A DNA stretch of 13,300 nucleotides from Chloroflexota bacterium (GCA_012798275.1 JAAZNO010000024.1:1-13300); one strand, 5' to 3'; shown: positions 1-7,510, numbered from the stretch's first letter. Numbers and translations are program-made. Notes: generated from the letters alone by a model not told the origin.

Positions 1-64
1 GGACATCGGGTACTTCCTGCAATTTCGCTAGCAGATTGATCGTGGTAATGGTTGAAACTCCCAT
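1..64 (-). CDS. 5' end of a minus-strand gene of unknown function (partial)
   Basis: Read on the minus strand, an ATG at 64-62 opens a frame that runs to the window edge without a stop, giving 21 residues that begin MGVSTITTINLLAKLQEV. A strong Shine-Dalgarno match (GGAGGT) lies about 7 bases before the ATG, and a good sigma70-type promoter lies 30-60 bases upstream, so the start is well supported although very little protein is visible. The gene is divergent from the glycan cluster. The visible N-terminus shows no signal peptide or recognisable motif, so no function is assigned. Confidence 0.6.
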   Translation of the reverse strand, partial: MGVSTITTINLLAKLQEVPDV

Positions 65-93
65 CGGCACACCTCCAATGACTGTTTCTTACC

Positions 94-123
94 ATTTTAC
101 ACCCTTCGTGCGGTTCTAGTCAA
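94..123 (-). promoter_or_regulatory. sigma70-like promoter of the minus-strand gene
   Basis: On the minus strand a TTGACT -35 box (123-118) and a TAAAAT -10 box (99-94) are separated by 18 bases. The -10 lies about 30 bases before the ATG at 64 with a GGAGGT ribosome site in between, so promoter, leader and start codon are in the expected order. Confidence 0.6.
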
Positions 124-139
124 AGCATTGATAAGCCCT

Positions 140-175
140 AACAGCGAAGAACCTGCGTTCTTCGCTGTTTTTTTT
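140..175 (+). terminator. strong intrinsic terminator (plus strand)
   Basis: A perfect 12-bp stem (140-151 with 158-169) encloses the 6-base loop CCTGCG. The T run spans 168-175, its first two bases being the foot of the stem. The reverse direction has no T run, so it acts on plus-strand transcripts. No plus-strand gene is visible upstream in the window, so its target transcript is unclear. It may block read-through into the glycan operon or attenuate a leader starting between 1 and 140. Confidence 0.85.
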
Positions 176-176
176 G

Positions 177-185
177 TGGTAGAAT
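177..185 (+). promoter_or_regulatory. extended -10 box before the GT-C gene
   Basis: TGGTAGAAT matches the extended -10 pattern TGnTATAAT with one mismatch and starts two bases after the terminator T run. No good -35 is seen. Transcription would be expected to begin near 191-192, at the ATG of the next gene. That implies a leaderless message, or a ~47-base leader if the internal ATG at 239 is used. Confidence 0.5.
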
Positions 186-190
186 GAGCC

Positions 191-2791
191 ATGGTTGTGA
201 GTACGGCAGCGAACACGAGAACAAACAGAGGGGGTGGAATGGGTGCGTTGGTGATTGGCATCTGGGCTGTGTTGACCTTGTGGATGGGCTATCCTTGCGC
301 TTCCCTTCTCGCCGGTCTTGGCCGCAAACCTCTGTCGCTGAGTCTGAGTGAGACGCTGTTCGTAGCCACCCTGTTAGGTACTTTGATCATTGGTGAGGTA
401 GGGCTGATTCTTCTTGAACTCGGTAGATTCGGGTTGATGCGCCTTGCCGTTGTCCTTTTGGTGCTCTGGTTAACGGCTCTTCTTCTGCTGCGCGGAGGCC
501 GTCGTCCGCTCCTGCCGTTGAAAAAGCCCACGTTGAGCGATGGGCTTGCCCTCGGAGTAGCGTTAATAGGGGCTGTGGTTTTCTTCTGGCCCGCGGACTA
601 TCTCTTCGGCGGGGCGGATGCTGGTGTGTACGTCAATCTGGGAGCGGTCTGGGCGCGCACTGGCGATTTTCGGCTCCATGAAGCTGGCCTCGCGCAGCTA
701 CCTCAAGCGCTCCTGCCGGGCCTATTTCGCGAAGCGGCTCCCGGCCACGTAGTCCATTACCTGCGCTTCCCCGGTTTCTATCTCGGCCGGCATCAAGTGG
801 ACACCATCTTGCCGCAGTTCTATCCTTTGCATCCGCTGTGGCTTGCGATTTTCAATGGCCTGTTGGGGCTGCGTGCGAGCCTGTATGGCACGGCTCTCTG
901 GGCCACTTTGGGATGCGTGTCGGTGTTTATGACAATGTTGCGACTCTTCGATAGGAAAGCTGCAGTGATAAGCGGCCTTTTGCTGGCCCTGACGCCGCTT
1001 CAGATGTACTTTGCTCGCTATCCCACGGCAGAGCCGCTGACGCAATACCTCACCTGGGCGGGTTTGTTTGGTTTCACGGCGTACCTCGCGGAAGGGGGGG
1101 CCTTCTGGGGCATGATCGCCGGTCTGGCGCTGGGGCAGGTATTTCTTACCCGGATCGATGCGCTTCCGTTCTTGCTGATCCCAGCGGCATTGTTGCTTAA
1201 CAGTGTTCGGCATCGTGCCTGGGGCAATTCCCTGTGGTTTCTTGTCCCTTTTTCCCTCATGCTGCTTCAGGCGGTGCTTCAAGGTGTGTTGCTCTCTTAT
1301 CCCTATATCTGGGAGGTATATGGTGGGGTATGGCAGCGGGCAACTGTTCTTGTGCAGCAACACGTCTGGCTTCTCAGCATCTTGATCCTGGGGGGAGTGC
1401 TCATCGCGGTGGGGGCATGGCGCTTCCACCCGCCGGGATCTTGGACCGTCACAGTGATTCGCTGGGGCGTCGCGTGCGGGGTGTTAAGTGCTGCGGTCTT
1501 CGCGTACTTCATTTGGCCTCGGACGGGACAGATGATGGAGGCTGCATATTGGTACGGCGGTGGTACGATCCCGGTCCAAAACCACCTCAACCTGCTTCGA
1601 CTGGGCTGGTATCTCTCGCCGCTGGGAATCTGGCTGGCCATCGGTGGCATTGTCTGGATAATTCTCCGCGAGAATGGGCAGCGAATCTGGCCCCTGATCG
1701 GCGTCGGGCTGAGTTTCTCGTTTTTGTACTTGCACAACATCTTGAACAATCCCTTCCACATTTATGCGATGCGGCGCTATGTGCCAGTGGTATTGCCGTT
1801 TTTCGTCGCCGGCATAGCGTACGGATTGACGCGGCTATGGGATCAGCGCTTGCGCTGGCGACTTGCTCCCTGGATCGCAGGCGGACTGGGGATCGTGTTG
1901 CTGTTGGGGATCGGCCATGCGGATCGAAGCGTGTGGAATCTGCGTGAGTTTCGTGGTCTGACCACGCAGCTCGAGGCTTTGGCGGAGCGCCTCCCGCCCC
2001 GCGCGGTGCTGCTTTTTGACGATGCGCCAGCCGTCGGCGCTGGTGCGACGGTTGGAACGCCCTTGCAATATGTGTTTGGCTTTACTGCTTTTGACCTGCA
2101 GGAGGAGCACTTGGATATCGCCGCACTGCGTGACGCTATCGCTGCCTGGCAGGCCGAAGGACGAGCCGTCTATTGGGTTGAGGGACCATCTCCAGTGGCG
2201 AACGCCGCGGGCGATCTGCAATTGATCCCGGAATTCGGCGTTTGGATTCAGGCCTCCTACCTCGAACAAACCTATTTTCATTTCCCGACACAGATAGTGC
2301 AACACATCACCCCCCTCGAGTTTTACCGCGTGGCGACAAGAGCCGAAAGCGCTTCGTGTGCGCTCCCTGCCGAAATCGACGTGGGTACGTTGGACAGTGT
2401 CTTCATTCAAAATGGTTTCTATGCGCGGGAATTGCTGGGTGAACGTTCAGTTCGATGGACGGATGGCGCGGCTTTCATTCGTCTGCCCTGCGTTCCTGCT
2501 GCGGGATCTGTGACTCTCGAGGTGACCGCAAGCGCCGTTCGCGCCCCCCGTATGACCCCGGTATCGCTGACGCTCATACTTGACGATGTGAAGGTGGGGC
2601 AGTGGACCCTGGGGCAAGAATTCACCGAGATTACCCTGTCCCTTCCAGGCGAGATGCTGCGAGGGACAGGGCATGTGTTGGGCCTCGAAAGCGACACTTG
2701 GATACCTAATGCATCCGACTTCGGCGATGATACCCGCGTCCTGGGTGTGCTCATTGATCGGATCACGTTGACAGCGCAGGCGGTCCCATGA
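191..2791 (+). CDS. GT-C type membrane glycosyltransferase (GT39/ArnT-like) with C-terminal beta domain
   Basis: An 866-residue polytopic membrane protein. Residues ~18-595 hold about a dozen hydrophobic segments. The first large loop carries GGADAGVYVNLG, with Asp143 in the place of the acidic catalytic residue of GT-C enzymes, which take sugar from a polyprenyl-phosphate donor on the outer face. Residues ~600-866 are soluble and probably extracytoplasmic. They end in a beta-rich stretch with SDTW at 834-837 and GDDTR at 845-849, reminiscent of carbohydrate-binding jelly-roll modules. The acceptor is unknown. The start is either ATG 191 (probably leaderless, see the -10 box at 177-185) or ATG 239 (Met17), which has AGGGGG 4 bases upstream and begins just before the first membrane segment. 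The stop overlaps the next start as ATGA, implying translational coupling. The family call is from topology and loop motif only. Confidence 0.85.
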   Translation: MVVSTAANTRTNRGGGMGALVIGIWAVLTLWMGYPCASLLAGLGRKPLSLSLSETLFVATLLGTLIIGEVGLILLELGRFGLMRLAVVLLVLWLTALLLLRGGRRPLLPLKKPTLSDGLALGVALIGAVVFFWPADYLFGGADAGVYVNLGAVWARTGDFRLHEAGLAQLPQALLPGLFREAAPGHVVHYLRFPGFYLGRHQVDTILPQFYPLHPLWLAIFNGLLGLRASLYGTALWATLGCVSVFMTMLRLFDRKAAVISGLLLALTPLQMYFARYPTAEPLTQYLTWAGLFGFTAYLAEGGAFWGMIAGLALGQVFLTRIDALPFLLIPAALLLNSVRHRAWGNSLWFLVPFSLMLLQAVLQGVLLSYPYIWEVYGGVWQRATVLVQQHVWLLSILILGGVLIAVGAWRFHPPGSWTVTVIRWGVACGVLSAAVFAYFIWPRTGQMMEAAYWYGGGTIPVQNHLNLLRLGWYLSPLGIWLAIGGIVWIILRENGQRIWPLIGVGLSFSFLYLHNILNNPFHIYAMRRYVPVVLPFFVAGIAYGLTRLWDQRLRWRLAPWIAGGLGIVLLLGIGHADRSVWNLREFRGLTTQLEALAERLPPRAVLLFDDAPAVGAGATVGTPLQYVFGFTAFDLQEEHLDIAALRDAIAAWQAEGRAVYWVEGPSPVANAAGDLQLIPEFGVWIQASYLEQTYFHFPTQIVQHITPLEFYRVATRAESASCALPAEIDVGTLDSVFIQNGFYARELLGERSVRWTDGAAFIRLPCVPAAGSVTLEVTASAVRAPRMTPVSLTLILDDVKVGQWTLGQEFTEITLSLPGEMLRGTGHVLGLESDTWIPNASDFGDDTRVLGVLIDRITLTAQAVP

Positions 2792-3795
2792 CTGGCTCTG
2801 TGGCAGTGATCATCGTGACTTGGAACGGCCTCGAGCATCTGCAGCAGTGCCTGCCGGCGTTGATGGCCCAGGAGGGCGTTGCATTCGAGACCCTTGTCGT
2901 TGATAATGGTTCGACAGATGGCACCGTGCCCTGGCTGCGGGAGACGTATCCCGACCTGCGGCTGGTGGTCAATGTTGAAAACGTGGGTTTCGCGGAAGCG
3001 AACAATCAGGGGATCCGCGCAACTTCGACCCGCTATGTCGTGTTGCTGAATAACGATGCTACGCCTGCTCCCGGCTGGCTGCGTGCGCTGGTCGCCGCTG
3101 CTGAACGGGAGGATCGTGTGGGGATGGTGGCGTCACAGATCTGCTTCGCGCATGATCCTGGGCGCCTGGATTCCGCCGGCATCGAAGTGGATGTGCTGGG
3201 CATTGCCTGGAATCGCCATCTTGGCGGCCTTGTCTCTGAGGAGCCCGTCCACGCGGTGGAGGTCTTCGGTCCCTCGGCTGCGGCGGCGTTGTACCGCCGG
3301 GCCATGCTCGATGAGATTGGACCCTTTGACGCGCGCTATTTTGCCTACTACGAGGATGTCGAGCTGGCATGGCGGGCACGCCGGGCAGGGTGGCGCTGTT
3401 TGTATGCGCCGGCGGCTCGCGTCGTGCATGTCCATTCGGCGACGGGCGAGCGCATTGCCGGCTTCAAGCACATGCTGCTGGGACGGAACAAGTGGCGTAC
3501 ATTGTTGAAGCACTACCCCTTTCGACGGCTGTGGAACTGGTTCCCGCTCCTGCTGGCAGTTGATGGTGTCACGTGGGCCTGGCCCTTGATCTCGCGGCTG
3601 GATACCGCACCGCTGCGGGGGCGCTGGGCTGCTTGGAAAGACTGGCATCGCTGGTGGAGCGAGCGCGGCTCTTTGGGCTTAGATGATGATACCTTTTGCT
3701 GGTTGCAGCCCCCCGATTGGCAACGTCTGCTTCGAGGATGGGAGGGTCCCCTAAAAACTAGGCCACATGCTAAAGGGAACTCGTGTATAATCTAG
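2788..3795 (+). CDS. GT2 family glycosyltransferase (WbbL/rhamnosyltransferase-like), 3' end altered by an IS
   Basis: A cytoplasmic GT-A fold inverting glycosyltransferase that uses a nucleotide sugar. Visible motifs are the N-terminal beta strand VAVIIVTWNG, VDNGSTDGT with Asp39, the NND metal/nucleotide motif at 88-90 and the EDVEL acidic motif around Glu189-Asp190. This set is typical of WbbL-like rhamnosyltransferases, though the donor sugar cannot be read from sequence. The ATG overlaps the stop of the GT-C gene (ATGA). The last ~18-20 codons, after about WQRLLRGW, are read through the left end of an IS3-like remnant, so the native C-terminus is probably lost or replaced. The catalytic domain is complete, so activity is plausible. 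Confidence 0.88.
   Translation: MTGSVAVIIVTWNGLEHLQQCLPALMAQEGVAFETLVVDNGSTDGTVPWLRETYPDLRLVVNVENVGFAEANNQGIRATSTRYVVLLNNDATPAPGWLRALVAAAEREDRVGMVASQICFAHDPGRLDSAGIEVDVLGIAWNRHLGGLVSEEPVHAVEVFGPSAAAALYRRAMLDEIGPFDARYFAYYEDVELAWRARRAGWRCLYAPAARVVHVHSATGERIAGFKHMLLGRNKWRTLLKHYPFRRLWNWFPLLLAVDGVTWAWPLISRLDTAPLRGRWAAWKDWHRWWSERGSLGLDDDTFCWLQPPDWQRLLRGWEGPLKTRPHAKGNSCII
3786..3791 (+). promoter_or_regulatory. TATAAT -10 box in the IS left end
   Basis: A perfect TATAAT preceded by TG lies 13 bases before the orfA ATG at 3804, where an IS3 element would carry its own weak promoter. The -35 region is poor. With the transposase dead and the right end gone, it now points toward the heparinase remnant and the GT4 operon and could drive them. 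Confidence 0.4.
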
Positions 3796-3803
3796 AAGAG
3801 CCT

Positions 3804-4079
3804 ATGGCGGTTAAAGATGCATAACGGCGACGACATAGGAGTGATTTCAAGTTTCGAAGTGGCGCTGGAAGCCGCTAAAGGCAGCCGGACGCTGAGTGAA
3901 TTAGCGCAGAGATCAGCGAATGGAAGCGGCAATTACTGGAAGCCGGACCAAGCGTGTTCGACGGGGGCTCAACATGCCAGGAACGCGCCCAAGAAGCGCG
4001 AGAAGCTGAACTTTACGCAGAGATGGGCCGGCTCAAGCTGGAACTTGAATGGCTTAAAAAAGTTACCCGAGGCTATTGA
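3804..4079 (+). pseudogene. IS3-family transposase orfA, frameshifted remnant
   Basis: An ATG at 3804 begins MAVK, then meets a stop at 3819-3821. The same frame resumes at 3843 with DFKFR. An extra base near 3857 shifts the next piece, VALEAAKGSRTLSELAQ, to another frame. After a small deletion near 3910 (the expected helix-turn-helix residues are missing) the original frame returns with ISEWKRQLLEAGPSVFDGGS and ends in ELYAEMGRLKLELEWLKK before TGA 4077-4079. These are standard orfA landmarks: a helix-turn-helix then a leucine-zipper-like helix. The gene is broken in at least three places and cannot make a functional protein. The frame 3817-4266 is an artefact that crosses these pieces out of frame. 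Confidence 0.85.
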
Positions 4080-4187
4080 GGCGAAGCGGATGCTCATCGA
4101 ACCGCGCCATCCCGACCTCAGTATTCGCCGCCAGTGTGAGCTGCTAGGACTCAACCGCGCTACGTACTACACGCCGGCGGCTCCTGG
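4078..4187 (+). pseudogene. IS3-family transposase orfB, N-terminal fragment
   Basis: Beginning in the bases of the orfA stop and in a different frame, the sequence reads EAKRMLIEPRHPDLSIRRQC, then ELLGLNRATYY. This is the typical N-terminus of IS3-family orfB, upstream of the DDE integrase domain. Similarity ends after about 36 codons, so the whole catalytic domain is missing. An A6G run (4056-4062) near the orfA end recalls the -1 slippery site of IS3 elements, but it is not in phase with the present orfA frame. Confidence 0.8.
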
Positions 4188-4190
4188 GCG

Positions 4191-4679
4191 CAGGATCCTC
4201 CATACTACGCTGAAGTGCTGGCGTTCAAAACGGGCACGGCCGTGGATTGGGCGCACATCCGACTAAGCGGCTGGCGGGGTTGGCAGCAGGATCGTTGGAT
4301 TTATTTCTATCACGGCGGTGGCCCTATCGTGGTGGTGGATGAAATCCAGGGTCCCCCTGACCAGAAAGCTGCCCTGCTCTGGCACTTTTCAACGGGCGTT
4401 CCTATGGAGGCTGGACGCTTCCGCTTGCGTGAGGGCGACGCTGCTGTCGAGGCGGTGCTGTTGCCTCAGAGCATTGGCGGAACCCTGGATGCCAGTCCCA
4501 CAATTGGTGCCTCAGGTTTGGATGTGGTATACTATGGCAATACTGGGCTTCAAATGACGACCATCTTTTTGCCTAAAGGGTGGATTGGGGCAAAAGTGGA
4601 TTGGAATGCCGGAGGTGGCGACTTGGAGATCACGGCCCCGGATGGGGGGGCGAGCCTGACTTTAGCTCTGCAAAGATGA
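4191..4679 (+). pseudogene. C-terminal remnant of a heparinase II/III-like protein
   Basis: An open frame from about 4191 (QDPPYYAEVLAFKTGT) to TGA 4677-4679 encodes ~162 residues resembling the C-terminal beta-sandwich half of heparinase II/III-family proteins. Seen are a Trp- and Tyr-rich strand region, GPIVVVDEI (the common 'vvvD' strand) and an LLWHF strand. Intact members are usually 500-700 residues with an N-terminal alpha/alpha toroid, absent here because the IS remnant abuts the fragment. The first possible start inside is GTG 4215, with no good ribosome site. The stop overlaps the GT4 start as ATGA, so the original gene was a coupled operon member. Heparinase-like proteins are common in polysaccharide clusters and may cleave or trim the glycan. 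The family call rests on pattern only. Confidence 0.65.
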
Positions 4680-5800
4680 TTTTGCAAAACGCACCTTTGA
4701 AGATCCTCTTCATCAGCCGCAAGCATCCGCCCTCGGTGGGCGGCATGCAACGATTGAGCTATCAGCTCATCACCGCCATGCGCGCGCGGGCCACAGTGCA
4801 GGCCATTACCTGGGGCGGAAGCCAGCTAGCGCTTCCCCTATTTCTGGTGTACGCCTTCCTGCGCGGGCTATTCCTGGCGCGGCGGGCGGAAATCATCCAT
4901 GCCGGGGATCCGTTGGTCACGCCGGTGGCGCTGGCGTTGGCGCGCCTGTATCGCTTGCCCGTCGTGGTGACCGCGCACGGGTTGGATCTCACTTTCAATT
5001 TCCCTGGCTATCAGGCTCTCGTGCCGCCGCTCCTGCAGCAGTGTGACCATGTCATTTGTATCAGCGCCGGGACGTACGCAGATGCTATTGCGCGCGGTAT
5101 CGCGCCGGAACGCTGCAGCATCATCTATCCGGGCCTGAATGCACCGGCAGCTGTGCCTTCGCGGGAGGCCGCCCGGGCTGGCATTGAGGCTCTTCTCGGC
5201 GAACCGCTTGCAGGAGGGCGCACACTCTGGCTCACCGTCGGGCGTTTGGTGCCGCGCAAGGGCGTTGGCTGGTTCATTGAGTACGTGCTGTCCCACTTGT
5301 GCGAGGCGTCGCCCGGCACAAGTGAGACGGGATCGCTTGCCTACCTCGTCGTGGGCGATGGCCCGGAAATGCCGCGCCTGCGCGCACTGGTGGCGGAGTT
5401 GGGGTTGAGCGGGTGCGTCTACCTGTTGGGTCAGCTGAGCGATGCGGATCTGATACAGGTTTACACTGGAGCGGATGTCTTCATCATGCCTAACATTCCG
5501 CAGCCCAACGACCGTGAGGGTTTCGGCATGGTTGCTATCGAAGCTGCTATGTATGGCCTTCCGGTCATTGGGGCGCGGTTGGAGGGCATCCCGGACGCCG
5601 TCATCGAGGGCGAGAGCGGAGTTTTGTTGCCGCCGGGGGATGCTGAGGCATGGAGTGCCTTTCTGCAGCGAACCCTGGCGGAGCCAGCGCTGTTGGATGA
5701 CCTGCGCGTGCACGCGCGGGAGGCCGTTCTGGAACGTTTTGCCTGGGACAAGATGGCAGAGGCTTACGAGCGCGTGTTCCGCGAGGCAGCATCGCGCTAA
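4676..5800 (+). CDS. GT4 family glycosyltransferase
   Basis: A 374-residue GT-B fold retaining glycosyltransferase acting on a nucleotide sugar at the cytoplasmic membrane face. The N-terminal domain has PPSVGGMQRL (glycine loop, residues ~18-27) and VTAHGLDLTF. The C-terminal donor domain has VGRLVPRKGV with Arg190 and Lys195, VVGDGPE, and the E-x7-E signature at Glu281/Glu289 (EGFGMVAIE). Length is normal. The ATG at 4676 is chosen over an in-frame upstream start at 4580. It sits directly before the conserved first strand (LKILFIS) and overlaps the remnant's stop as ATGA, whereas the 32 upstream residues are heparinase coding read out of frame. No strong Shine-Dalgarno is seen, so translation may have depended on coupling to the now-broken gene. 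Confidence 0.92.
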   Translation: MILQNAPLKILFISRKHPPSVGGMQRLSYQLITAMRARATVQAITWGGSQLALPLFLVYAFLRGLFLARRAEIIHAGDPLVTPVALALARLYRLPVVVTAHGLDLTFNFPGYQALVPPLLQQCDHVICISAGTYADAIARGIAPERCSIIYPGLNAPAAVPSREAARAGIEALLGEPLAGGRTLWLTVGRLVPRKGVGWFIEYVLSHLCEASPGTSETGSLAYLVVGDGPEMPRLRALVAELGLSGCVYLLGQLSDADLIQVYTGADVFIMPNIPQPNDREGFGMVAIEAAMYGLPVIGARLEGIPDAVIEGESGVLLPPGDAEAWSAFLQRTLAEPALLDDLRVHAREAVLERFAWDKMAEAYERVFREAASR

Positions 5801-5853
5801 GGCGAGGCGGCACCGAACACGCCGGGTAGGGAAGCTTGGGGGGATGGGATGAG

Positions 5854-6588
5854 ATGTCGAAATATAGCATAGGCGAATATCTTGAAAAAGCCCTGGCACT
5901 GTTAGGGTGGGGCATCTATCCTTTGGGCGAGACGGCGCAAGGTGCGGATGTCGGCTCCGCTCTGGAGCACAACACGCCAGAACGTACAGATCAGCTGTAT
6001 CGTAATGCGCGAGTTTTGCAGCATTACTTGAACCCGGCGCGCCTGCGCTACTACGAGAGCCTCGTTCACTTGTTGCCGCTGGAGACGTATCACCAGCGCC
6101 ATATCGCGGATGCGGGATGTGGGCCGGGCTACTTTCTCCTGCAACTGCGCCGAACAGTTGAGTCTGCTGGTTTTCGTCCCGCGAGTTTGACGGGTTTCGA
6201 CTACTCGCTCGCAGCGCTGGAGATCGCCAGGCAGATTCTGCCCGAGGCAGATTTCAGCCAATTGGATATCACGACGCCGCTAGAGCGTCGTTTCGATATC
6301 CTCTTCTGCATGGACGTGTTGGAGCATTTACTCTACCCTGCTCGCGCCTTGCATAACCTGTTGCAGATGCTTGCCCCTGGGGGCGCCCTGGTCCTGGCGG
6401 TTCCCAACGGGCGTTACGACTACTTCGCCGGCCACGTTAATTTCTGGAGTCCTGAGAGCTGGCGAGTGTTTCTTGAAACGGCCGGTCCAGGCTATGCGGT
6501 GACAACAGGGCTGGTAGGTAATGGCCGTCTGGCGGGCGAGCGCCACGTGAATGTAGCCTTGCTCAAAGCCATTGTGGGGGTGGGGTAG
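5854..6588 (+). CDS. class I SAM-dependent methyltransferase
   Basis: A 244-residue Rossmann-fold methyltransferase. Motif I is ADAGCGPGYF (Asp86 to Gly92), the SAM-contact strand is TGFDYS, and the post-motif region has DILFCMDVLEHLL (Asp154), then LAPGGALVLAVPN. That pattern is typical of Methyltransf_11/23-type enzymes that methylate small molecules or sugars. The ATG at 5854 follows a G-rich stretch (5838-5844) by about 9 bases; an in-frame TTG at 5836 is less likely. It lies 53 bases after the GT4 gene, and one base separates its stop from the next ATG. Among glycosyltransferases, glycan O-methylation or terminal capping is the likely job, but the substrate cannot be read. Confidence 0.88.
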   Translation: MSKYSIGEYLEKALALLGWGIYPLGETAQGADVGSALEHNTPERTDQLYRNARVLQHYLNPARLRYYESLVHLLPLETYHQRHIADAGCGPGYFLLQLRRTVESAGFRPASLTGFDYSLAALEIARQILPEADFSQLDITTPLERRFDILFCMDVLEHLLYPARALHNLLQMLAPGGALVLAVPNGRYDYFAGHVNFWSPESWRVFLETAGPGYAVTTGLVGNGRLAGERHVNVALLKAIVGVG

Positions 6589-6589
6589 G

Positions 6590-7510
6590 ATGCGGGTTGC
6601 TGTCATCATCCCCAATCTCCACAGCCCCGTGATTGACGAAGTCATCGCGGCAGTGCTGGCGCAGGAGGCCGGTGTGTCCGTGGAGGTGTGGGTCGTCGGG
6701 CAGGATCGCTATGGCAAGATACCGGCATCGCCGCAGGTGCAGACCGTGGTCACGCCGGAGCCGGTTTACCCGGGTGCGGCGCGCAATATTGGGGCTGTCC
6801 ACGCACTGGATAACGTGAGCGAGCATGCTGAGGAAACCCCGGTGGAGGTCTTGATCTTCCTCGACGCGGATTGCATTCCGCAACCTGGTTGGCTTGTCAC
6901 GCTGTTGGAAGCGTGGCAAGCGCATCCAGAGGCGGGGGCGGTCAGTGGCGCGATGCTGCCCCAATCGGACACCTTCCTGCTGCACTGCGGGCAGATTGCC
7001 AACTTCCATGAGCATTTAGTCCTCAACCCGGCAGGAACACGCCAGACCCTGGCAAGCTTCAGCCTGCTTGTGCCGCGGGCCGTGTGGGAGCAAGTCGGTG
7101 GCTTTAACCCGCACCTGCGTCACGTGGAAGATATGGATTTCACTTTGCGCTTGGGGGATAGAGGCTGGACATTGGTCTTCGAACCGCAAGCGCGCGTCTA
7201 TCATCGCCATGCTCGCGGCACCTGGCAGCAGTTCTGGAGCTATGCCCATCGCAGCGGACTCTGGTCCATTCAGGTGCGCCAACACTATGCAGCCTTTTAC
7301 GGTATGCCTTTCTGGACGCGTTGGGCCTGGGCCTGGCGATTGCTCTCCCCTTTCATTGCTGCCGCGCGCACTATGCAGATCTACTTGCGAATGCCAGCGT
7401 TTTGGCGTTATTTTCCCTGTGTGCCGTGGGTCTTTCTGCACAAGGTCGCCTGGTGCCTGGGGGCTGCGCAAGGCCTGCGCAGTGTGCCGCCCGACTTATC
7501 ATTCTCGTGA
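6590..7510 (+). CDS. GT2 family glycosyltransferase
   Basis: A 306-residue GT-A glycosyltransferase. It begins MRVAVIIPNLHSP, has the metal-binding DxD motif as DAD at 92-94 within LIFLDADCIPQPGW, and an acidic VEDMDF motif around Glu180-Asp181, followed by the basic segment YHRHARGTWQQFWSY common in family 2 enzymes. The C-terminus (~245-306) is hydrophobic and aromatic, probably a membrane-associating segment. Start ATG 6590 is chosen because it fits the first beta strand and follows the methyltransferase stop by one base; an in-frame GTG at 6572 only adds residues encoded inside the previous gene. Donor and acceptor are unknown. Confidence 0.9.
   Translation: MRVAVIIPNLHSPVIDEVIAAVLAQEAGVSVEVWVVGQDRYGKIPASPQVQTVVTPEPVYPGAARNIGAVHALDNVSEHAEETPVEVLIFLDADCIPQPGWLVTLLEAWQAHPEAGAVSGAMLPQSDTFLLHCGQIANFHEHLVLNPAGTRQTLASFSLLVPRAVWEQVGGFNPHLRHVEDMDFTLRLGDRGWTLVFEPQARVYHRHARGTWQQFWSYAHRSGLWSIQVRQHYAAFYGMPFWTRWAWAWRLLSPFIAAARTMQIYLRMPAFWRYFPCVPWVFLHKVAWCLGAAQGLRSVPPDLSFS

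Larger units (their letters stand above)
3739..4190 (+). mobile_element. decayed IS3-family insertion sequence, right part deleted
   Basis: The segment carries fragments of both IS3-family reading frames (orfA, then the start of orfB). The left boundary is estimated from TGGGAGGGTCCCC at 3739, which fits a 5'-TG terminus and lies where the GT2 reading frame stops looking like GT2. No matching inverted right end was seen down to 4700. The orfB similarity stops near 4187 and heparinase-like coding starts near 4191, so a deletion removed the rest of the IS together with most of the next gene. Exact ends are uncertain by 10-20 bases. Confidence 0.7.

Noticed and set aside
722..1429. 235-codon minus-strand ORF inside the GT-C gene
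   Set aside because: Antisense to a well-supported membrane glycosyltransferase; its product is polar, Gln/Arg-rich and shows no motif. It reflects codon bias of the real strand.
4056..4062. AAAAAAG as a working -1 frameshift site for IS3 orfAB
   Set aside because: The run is not in phase with the current orfA codons, and both frames are otherwise broken, so no functional frameshifting can be claimed.
3817..4266. 149-codon plus-strand ORF as an intact gene
   Set aside because: It joins correct-frame pieces of orfA and orfB with out-of-frame stretches; the IS3 signatures lie in several frames, so it is a chance opening in a pseudogene.
4580..4675. Longer N-terminus for the GT4 enzyme starting at 4580
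   Set aside because: Those 32 codons are heparinase-remnant coding read in another frame, and the conserved first strand begins just after ATG 4676.
4868..5899. 343-codon minus-strand ORF opposite the GT4 gene
   Set aside because: The plus strand carries all GT4 signatures over the same bases; the antisense product has no recognisable domain or good start site.
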